From Cyanobacteria bacterium T3Sed10_376R1m (GTDB lineage Bacteria; Cyanobacteriota; Cyanobacteriia; Cyanobacteriales; Cyanobacteriaceae), in NCBI GenBank assembly GCA_003566215.1, contig PXEJ01000422.1, positions 1-10,996 of the forward strand: a stretch of DNA of 10,996 nucleotides, given 5' to 3'. Shown piece after piece: positions 6,827 through 10,996 of the stretch (positions within the stretch are counted from its first letter, which is position 1; every line of letters starts with the position of its first letter). Below the pieces are notes generated by a model. That model was not told the DNA's origin. It did no database searches and saw only the letters and a list, made by a program, of their open reading frames with translations. The position numbers and the translations under genes were made by a program.

Positions 6827-7606
6827 TTAGCTAAAAACCCTAATTAAGGTTCCTCTAGGGGGTAAATCCTGAGGTTTAATGGTGGTTTGATTACCTTGGA
6901 TTACCCCAATGCTTAAATCTTCTTCCTTGGCTAAGGTTAAAAATTGATCTAAGGCAACTAAATCACAGCTACTGCTATCAGCTTTGGATGTTAGATATTG
7001 GGTAGGTATCATTATTTTTGGTTGTAATACTTTTATGGCATTGATTGCTTCTTGGGGATTATAATTCTTAGGTCCTCCACCCACAGGAATTATGGCAATA
7101 TCGGGACTTCCCATTAAAATTCTTTGTTCTACGTCTATGGGAGAAGCAATGCCCCCTAAATGAAGAATGTTCACCCCTCCTTGATTCCAACGCCAAACGA
7201 TATTTTCTCCGAATCTTCTACCGTTGTTTCTATCATGAAAGGTTTAAAATCCTTGAAACTGAATTCCGCCAACTTCATAAACTCCAGCTTCGACCATTAA
7301 TTGAGGATTGTTGGGCAAGTTTGTTACTGCGCCTTCATCTAATAAACGACTGCTAATCATAACTAAGTCTGCTGGAACTTTGGGGGATGGATAGTTGGCG
7401 GTACATCCTATGGTTTCAAAAGGATTTGATAATATTCGTAGATTGTCGGCGGTGAATAAAAAGCAACTATGACCTAACCATTGAATGTTTACTCCTGTAT
7501 TATTGGAAGTTTGACCCATGGCACTTTGTTTAGTATATTTCACTGTTATTAGGGAAGAAAGTACACCCAAACCCGTTAAACGCATCCAGTCACGACGATT
7601 GATCAT
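6827..7606 (-). pseudogene. Tat-exported MBL-fold metal-dependent hydrolase, interrupted by one in-frame stop
   Basis: Reading on from ATG 7604-7606 gives a 259-codon frame of the UlaG-like metallo-beta-lactamase-fold family, broken only by TAA at codon 121 (7244-7246). The part before the stop (1-120) has a twin-arginine signal (RRDWMR with a hydrophobic stretch at 10-22) and WLGHSCF with His46. In the same frame after the stop come TFHDR (His124, Asp125), NGRRFG, HLGGI (His149), IPVGGGPK and CDLVALDQFL, so the whole family length is present and no frameshift is needed. The stop stands between QGF and TFHDR, where relatives carry Lys or Arg; AAA to TAA is a one-base change. A GTG at 7172-7174 could restart the C-terminal half, but that would lack the signal and first ligands. 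The expected final His in PTHY is Gln203. Its ATG overlaps the trpG TGA (ATGA). It may be a young pseudogene, a sequencing error or read-through. Confidence 0.85.
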
Positions 7607-8199
7607 ATTTTTGTAATGGACTTAAGGAAATTTCGTAACAATTGTAACCCAGAATCTGTGAGGATGCTTTCGGGGTGAAATTGTACTCCTTCAATCCATG
7701 GATATTGTTTGTGTCTAATGCCCATAATTATATTATCTTCAGTCCAAGCGGTAATTTCTAATACTTCTGGAATGGTTTCTTTTTCTACTATTAAACTATG
7801 GTAACGGGTAGCTTGAAAGGGATTTGTGATATTGACAAATACTCCTTGATTGTTGTGCAGGATGGGAGAGGTTTTGCCGTGCATTAGACTCGGTGCACAG
7901 ATAACTTTACCCCCAAAGGCTTCACCGATGGTTTGGTGTCCTAAGCATACTCCTAAAATGGGGTAATTTTGTCCTAACTTTTTTACTATGTCTAAACAGA
8001 TTCCTGCTTGTTGGGGATTTCCAGGACCGGGAGAAATAACGATCGCATCTGGTTGTAAGTCTTCTAATTCGGCGAGGGTAATTTGATCATTACGATAAAC
8101 GATTAGGTTTTGGGCGATGGCAAATTCTTCACTCAATTCCCCCAGATATTGCACCAGATTATAAGTAAAACTGTCGTAATTATCGATAACCAGAATCAA
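7603..8199 (-). CDS. trpG: Anthranilate / aminodeoxychorismate synthase component II (glutamine amidotransferase)
   Basis: A 198-residue class I glutamine amidotransferase that supplies ammonia to the chorismate-converting partner (TrpE or PabB) for tryptophan or folate synthesis; in many bacteria one subunit serves both. Visible motifs: DNYDSFTYNLVQYL (6-19), ISPGPGNPQQAGI (55-67), the nucleophile elbow GVCLGHQ with Cys85, HGKTSPI, RYHSL and GVQFHPES with His175 and Glu177 completing the triad. The start is TTG at 8197-8199: no in-frame ATG gives the conserved N-terminus, and AGGAGA (minus-strand sense, at 8209-8214) stands nine bases upstream. It lies 24 bp after dgkA and overlaps the next gene by 4 bp. 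trpG versus pabA cannot be decided from sequence. Confidence 0.94.
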   Translation of the reverse strand: MILVIDNYDSFTYNLVQYLGELSEEFAIAQNLIVYRNDQITLAELEDLQPDAIVISPGPGNPQQAGICLDIVKKLGQNYPILGVCLGHQTIGEAFGGKVICAPSLMHGKTSPILHNNQGVFVNITNPFQATRYHSLIVEKETIPEVLEITAWTEDNIIMGIRHKQYPWIEGVQFHPESILTDSGLQLLRNFLKSITKI

Positions 8200-8223
8200 A
8201 CCAATAGTTCTCCTACAAGAAGT

Positions 8224-8682
8224 TTAAGATATTAAGTTTAACCCATAGGGTAACAAAATAAAACAAGCGACAAAAATAGATGCGATCGCACCTATCAATA
8301 CGGCTCCCGCCGCACAATCTTTCGCTCTTTTTGCTCCAATATGATACTCATTGCCAACAGTCAAATCAACCACCCATTCTAAGGCTGTATTGCCTAACTC
8401 AAGGATTAATACAAGGAAACAGGTAAGGGCTAACACGGCCATTTCTAACATGGTTACGTGCAATATTAGACCCAAAGTAATTGCTATGGGGGCGATGGCA
8501 CTATGAATTCTAAAATTACGTTGAGTTTGGAAGGTATAAACTACCCCTGCCCAAGCAAATCTAAAACTAGCGAATAAATCAGGGGCTACTTTCCATGCCG
8601 TAGAGCGTCTAACGCCTTTAGGATTAGAACCAGAGTTGTTAAGAGTTGATAATCGAGAAGATTTAGTCAAAATATTAGTCAT
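8224..8682 (-). CDS. dgkA: Diacylglycerol kinase / undecaprenol kinase family membrane protein
   Basis: A 152-residue integral membrane lipid kinase of the small prokaryotic DgkA family, phosphorylating diacylglycerol or undecaprenol with ATP. A cytoplasmic N-terminus of about 35 residues precedes the conserved SFRFAWAGVVYTFQTQRNFRIH helix (39-60). Three membrane helices follow (about 62-80, 81-97 and 125-147). Signature residues are present: Glu95, Asn98, Glu102 and Asp106 in ELGNTALEWVVDL, and Lys121-Asp122 in AKDCAAGAVLIGA. The N-terminal extension is longer than in enterobacterial DgkA, as is common in cyanobacteria. AGGA precedes the ATG by four bases. It is first in a dgkA-trpG-hydrolase series. 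Lipid specificity is not decidable. A HIP1 octamer lies inside at 8282-8289. Confidence 0.93.
   Translation of the reverse strand: MTNILTKSSRLSTLNNSGSNPKGVRRSTAWKVAPDLFASFRFAWAGVVYTFQTQRNFRIHSAIAPIAITLGLILHVTMLEMAVLALTCFLVLILELGNTALEWVVDLTVGNEYHIGAKRAKDCAAGAVLIGAIASIFVACFILLPYGLNLIS
8282..8289. repeat. HIP1 octamer GCGATCGC
   Basis: The second intact HIP1 palindrome of the window, inside dgkA. Confidence 0.85.
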
Positions 8683-8783
8683 TGTTTCCTACTCTCAATG
8701 ATAGCTAACAAAAACAGCCATAAAGGCTTAATTTGTCACATCATAACCCAAATTTATTAAACTTACAGCTATGACTACCATTC

Positions 8784-8811
8784 AGTATAGACGCTACTTT
8801 TTATCTGTCAA
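8784..8811 (-). promoter_or_regulatory. Sigma-70-type promoter for dgkA-trpG-hydrolase
   Basis: In the minus-strand sense, TTGACA (8806-8811) is separated by 16 bases from TATACT (8784-8789). It lies about 100 bases upstream of the dgkA ATG and within the gap after the coiled-coil gene, so the dgkA series probably has its own start. A short AGCC/GGCT hairpin in the leader (about 8715-8730) is too weak to call. Confidence 0.65.
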
Positions 8812-8878
8812 CAATTTTTTGGTTAAAAGTGGGTAAAACACATATAAAATAATTCCTTGAGTCAATTTTTATAAAATT

Positions 8879-9754
8879 CTATTTATCAAAGTTAGGAAAA
8901 TCGATGATAAATCTTTTAGGACTATTGTTGTTATTGGTTCGATTCCCATTTTTTATTTCGGATGATGATTCTATATCCTTTTTTATATTTTCTTCCTCCA
9001 TTTTGGTTTCGGTAGTTATTTTTTGTTCTTCGTTAATATTCGGTAAATCTATGTCTAGAGAATTTTTATCTTCTGAGTTACAAATCTCATTATCATAAGG
9101 TTTTTCCAGTGCCAGATTATTTTGCTCCAAACTTTCTTGGCTCATACTTTCACTATTTTTAGGCTCAGTTTCTGATGTCCATAAAGTATCAACTTTATTT
9201 TCCTGATTGGATGATTTTATTGTATTCAACTCTGACCATGATTTAATGGTACCTTTACTTTGATTAATAATATTTGACTCAGGGTAACTAGAACTATCTA
9301 AATGTTTATCTAAAATTGCTTTATATTCTAGGGTTATTCGTTGTTGTCTTTGTAGTCTAATATTTAATTCTTTATTTTCCTTGTCTTTTTCTTTTAGTTG
9401 ATATTCTTGTTGGTTATAGTTTTCTTGTAACAAAGAACATTCTCTTTCCAAACTGCCTCTTTGTATTTGAGACTCTTTCAAGTCCGAGGTTAACTTTTCT
9501 ATAAAATCTTGTTGATCTGTATTGTTTCGTTGTGCTTTGAGTTTATTTAGTTGTTGTTTATATTGTTCAATTTCTTTATTTTTGCCTTCAATTATTTGAT
9601 CTTTTTTTTCAATTTCTTTGTGATAACCTAATAACGATTTTTCTAAATTGTAAACAGTTTTTTGTATTTCCTCATATTTCTTACGTATTTTAGATGCGAT
9701 CGCGTACCAATCAATATTTTGTAAATTAGGGGGAAGATTATCGGATTTACTCAT
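8879..9754 (-). CDS. Coiled-coil protein of unknown function
   Basis: A 291-residue soluble protein in three parts. Residues 1-20 are polar and end in a DWYAIASKIR segment. Residues about 20-150 are a long, strongly charged coiled coil (Lys, Glu, Gln with regular Leu/Ile). Residues about 151-275 are low-complexity, rich in Ser, Asn and Glu, and probably disordered. The last 12 residues (KRFIIDFPNFDK) abruptly turn hydrophobic and aromatic, resembling a short docking peptide. There is no signal peptide, membrane segment or catalytic motif. Coiled-coil proteins with a similar N-terminal block occur in cyanobacteria, but I cannot assign a family or role; a scaffold or partner-binding function is inference. 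It is on the same strand as dgkA but 196 bp away, behind a separate dgkA promoter. A HIP1 site lies near its 5' end. Confidence 0.8.
   Translation of the reverse strand: MSKSDNLPPNLQNIDWYAIASKIRKKYEEIQKTVYNLEKSLLGYHKEIEKKDQIIEGKNKEIEQYKQQLNKLKAQRNNTDQQDFIEKLTSDLKESQIQRGSLERECSLLQENYNQQEYQLKEKDKENKELNIRLQRQQRITLEYKAILDKHLDSSSYPESNIINQSKGTIKSWSELNTIKSSNQENKVDTLWTSETEPKNSESMSQESLEQNNLALEKPYDNEICNSEDKNSLDIDLPNINEEQKITTETKMEEENIKKDIESSSEIKNGNRTNNNNSPKRFIIDFPNFDK
9696..9703. repeat. HIP1 octamer GCGATCGC
   Basis: The third intact HIP1 palindrome, in the 5' part of the coiled-coil gene. Confidence 0.85.
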
Positions 9755-9861
9755 AGGATTTATCGGGGATGATAGGGATTTATTGTAACAATTAGCCTTA
9801 GATAGTTATTTATTTTAATAAAAATATTGTTAACTTTTATAAACCAACAGGGGAAGACACC

Positions 9862-9890
9862 TTGACTGAAACAATTAAAAATGCTAGAGT
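9862..9890 (+). promoter_or_regulatory. Promoter of the 65-residue small gene
   Basis: TTGACT (9862-9867) and TAGAGT (9885-9890) are spaced by 17 bases, and a TG one base before the -10 makes it an extended type. Predicted start is near 9897, leaving a leader of about 29 bases. It points away from the coiled-coil gene. Confidence 0.6.
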
Positions 9891-9925
9891 TGAGCAGTTA
9901 TAACAGTTGCATTATGTAGGAAACA

Positions 9926-10123
9926 ATGAACTTAAACCCAAATAGATTAAACGCTTCTTCTAGGGAAGACGTAAGTGATTATGTTGCTCATTTACAGCTA
10001 CACATGAGCCTTCAATCCCGCAATCTTCTCCCTAGCATGAACAAGGTAAAAGATCATAATCACAATTTTATCTATGAAAGTCAAGCAGTAATCGAAAAGT
10101 TCACCTCCCGTGAGCTAGGTTAA
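9926..10123 (+). CDS. Small protein of unknown function (65 residues)
   Basis: A 65-codon ORF, MNLNPNRLNASSREDVSDYVAH at the start and FTSRELG at the end. It is hydrophilic and His/Asn/Ser-rich with six histidines, has no cysteine, signal peptide or membrane segment, and residues 13-33 could form a helix. I do not recognise the family. Evidence that it is real: AGGA stands four bases before the ATG, in the same GTAGGAAACAATGA context as dgkA. An in-frame TAG six bases upstream fixes the ATG as the first start. A promoter precedes it and a convincing intrinsic terminator lies about 40 bases after its stop, so the DNA forms a complete unit of about 300 nt. The alternative is a non-coding RNA with a fortuitous ORF. 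Confidence 0.65.
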   Translation: MNLNPNRLNASSREDVSDYVAHLQLHMSLQSRNLLPSMNKVKDHNHNFIYESQAVIEKFTSRELG

Positions 10124-10164
10124 TTTATTTATAAACCTCGAACACTTCGATTACATCATACCTG

Positions 10165-10196
10165 AAACCGCCTCTGCATATAGGGACGGTTTTTTT
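10165..10196 (+). terminator. Rho-independent terminator of the small gene
   Basis: AAACCG (10165-10170) pairs with CGGTTT (10187-10192), and the stem continues with CC/GG across a bulged A. The loop is about 11 bases and the run of seven T (10190-10196) follows directly. It closes the small plus-strand unit and insulates pgk. Confidence 0.85.
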
Positions 10197-10235
10197 GTTA
10201 TCAAAAATTGGGGATCAACTTAAGAGGTTTATCAA

Positions 10236-10264
10236 TTGTTAATTGTCCTATGTCATTGTAAAAT
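10236..10264 (+). promoter_or_regulatory. Putative pgk promoter
   Basis: TTGTTA (10236-10241) and TAAAAT (10259-10264) are exactly 17 bases apart. Predicted start is near 10271, about 62 bases before the pgk ATG. Both hexamers are partial matches in AT-rich DNA, so confidence is moderate. Confidence 0.5.
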
Positions 10265-10332
10265 TTGCAGAGAGTAACAAATAATACTCAAAATATATTA
10301 AATTTTTGATAAAAACTTAGGAAATTATTCCC

Positions 10333-10996
10333 ATGGCAAAAAAAACTATTGCGAATTTAACCGCATCAGATTTAGAAGGAAAAAGAGTATTAGTCAGGGT
10401 GGATTTTAACGTACCTATGGACGGCGGAAAAATCACCGATGACACCCGTATTAGAGCCGCTTTGCCCACCATTAACGAGTTAACCTCAAAAGGAGCCAAA
10501 GTTGTATTATGTAGTCACATGGGGCGCCCCAAGGGTGAAGTTAAAGACAGTTTACGTTTAACCGCTGTGGGTGTACGTTTATCTGAATTGTTGGGTAAAA
10601 ATGTTGTTAAGTGTGATGATTGTATCGGTGATGCTGTCACTGCCGCTATTAGTGGTTTAAATAATGGCGGGGTTGCTTTACTCGAAAATCTTCGTTTCTA
10701 CAAAGAAGAAGAAGCCAATGACGCTGAATTTGCCAAAAAATTAGCTAGTAATGCTGATTTATATGTAAATGATGCTTTTGGTACTGCCCACCGAGCCCAT
10801 GCTTCCACTGAAGGAGTTACTCACCATCTTGCTACCTCCGTTGCTGGTTTGTTAATTGAGAAGGAATTAGAATTTTTACAAAAGGCGATCGAAGCTCCTA
10901 AACGTCCTTTAATCGCTATTATTGGTGGTTCTAAGGTTTCTAGTAAAATTGGGGTGATTGAAACTTTATTAGAAAAATGTGACAAACTCATCGTTG
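10333..10996 (+). CDS. pgk: Phosphoglycerate kinase, 5' part (runs off the window)
   Basis: Catalyses transfer of phosphate between 1,3-bisphosphoglycerate and ADP in glycolysis and, in cyanobacteria, in the reverse direction in the Calvin cycle; cytosolic. The first 221 codons of about 400 are present, so the N-terminal substrate domain and the start of the nucleotide domain are visible. Motifs: RVDFNVP (22-28), Arg40, SHMGRPKG (61-68), ENLRFYKEE (118-126), [13 protein letters not shown] (146-158) and [11 protein letters not shown] (196-206). All substrate-binding basic residues expected in this part are intact and the frame is unbroken. The ATG at 10333 gives the family N-terminus; there is no strong Shine-Dalgarno (GGAAATTATTCCC precedes). 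It is preceded by the small-gene terminator, hence independently transcribed. Confidence 0.97.
   Translation, partial: MAKKTIANLTASDLEGKRVLVRVDFNVPMDGGKITDDTRIRAALPTINELTSKGAKVVLCSHMGRPKGEVKDSLRLTAVGVRLSELLGKNVVKCDDCIGDAVTAAISGLNNGGVALLENLRFYKEEEANDAEFAKKLASNADLYVNDAFGTAHRAHASTEGVTHHLATSVAGLLIEKELEFLQKAIEAPKRPLIAIIGGSKVSSKIGVIETLLEKCDKLIV

Noticed and set aside
7172..7606. Two separate genes, or a frameshift, in the hydrolase region
   Set aside because: The two open pieces are in the same frame (72 bases, 24 codons apart) and conserved residues continue after the TAA, so one gene with a nonsense codon explains it better.
8715..8730. AGCC/GGCT hairpin with a T-rich tail in the dgkA leader as an attenuator
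   Set aside because: Only four or five pairs, too weak to support.
8904..9098. Plus-strand ORF with a hydrophobic N-terminus opposite the coiled-coil gene
   Set aside because: Hydrophobicity arises from antisense of Lys/Glu/Asn codons; it is a shadow.
10317..10499. Minus-strand 60-codon ORF at the pgk start
   Set aside because: Antisense to highly conserved pgk codons.
1..10996. CRISPR array, tRNA or rRNA genes, toxin-antitoxin pair, prophage or intact insertion sequence
   Set aside because: No regularly spaced repeats, cloverleaf with T-loop GTTCRANNC context, rRNA segments, transposase or phage genes were seen.

Overview
The window is cyanobacterial chromosome. It is AT-rich and carries three intact HIP1 octamers (GCGATCGC), the repeat that is over-represented in many cyanobacterial genomes. 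The genes agree: an LL-diaminopimelate aminotransferase (the plant and cyanobacterial lysine route), Hanks-type kinases of which one has an N-terminal cysteine cluster, and a dgkA-trpG pair. A Cyanobacterium/Geminocystis-like genus would fit the base composition, but that is inference. Nothing points to a plasmid or prophage. The content is mainly housekeeping with a signalling cluster.

Layout. Bases 2-277 are the 3' end of a plus-strand gene with a very acidic tail containing a 21-bp tandem repeat. After a short gap holding a strong hairpin comes dapL (465-1700, +). It converges on and overlaps by 4 bp a minus-strand block read from right to left: a soluble Ser/Thr kinase (4371-5243), a membrane-anchored Ser/Thr kinase (3058-4365) and a PAS-type sensor histidine kinase (1697-2977). 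A 332-bp gap separates this block from a divergent [2Fe-2S] ferredoxin (5576-5872, +). The ferredoxin converges on rplU-rpmA (minus), with a hairpin terminator between them. Right of rplU, also on the minus strand, is dgkA-trpG-MBL hydrolase. The hydrolase reading frame is cut by one in-frame TAA. Next is a minus-strand coiled-coil gene (8879-9754). A compact plus-strand transcription unit (promoter, 65-codon ORF, terminator; 9862-10196) follows. Last is pgk, which runs off the right edge.

How the genes relate. The three kinases form a compact signalling cluster. The two Ser/Thr kinases are adjacent with overlapping or 5-bp-spaced ends, and the histidine kinase follows 80 bp later in the same direction. 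rplU-rpmA has its own consensus-like promoter and a structured leader of about 95 nt. dgkA, trpG and the hydrolase are packed tightly (24-bp gap, then ATGA overlap) behind a good sigma-70-type promoter.

I found no clearly new multi-gene system. The points most worth a second look are the single nonsense codon in the Tat-exported metallo-hydrolase, the self-contained unit encoding an unrecognised 65-residue protein, the kinase cluster, the structured rplU leader, and the orphan hairpin upstream of dapL.
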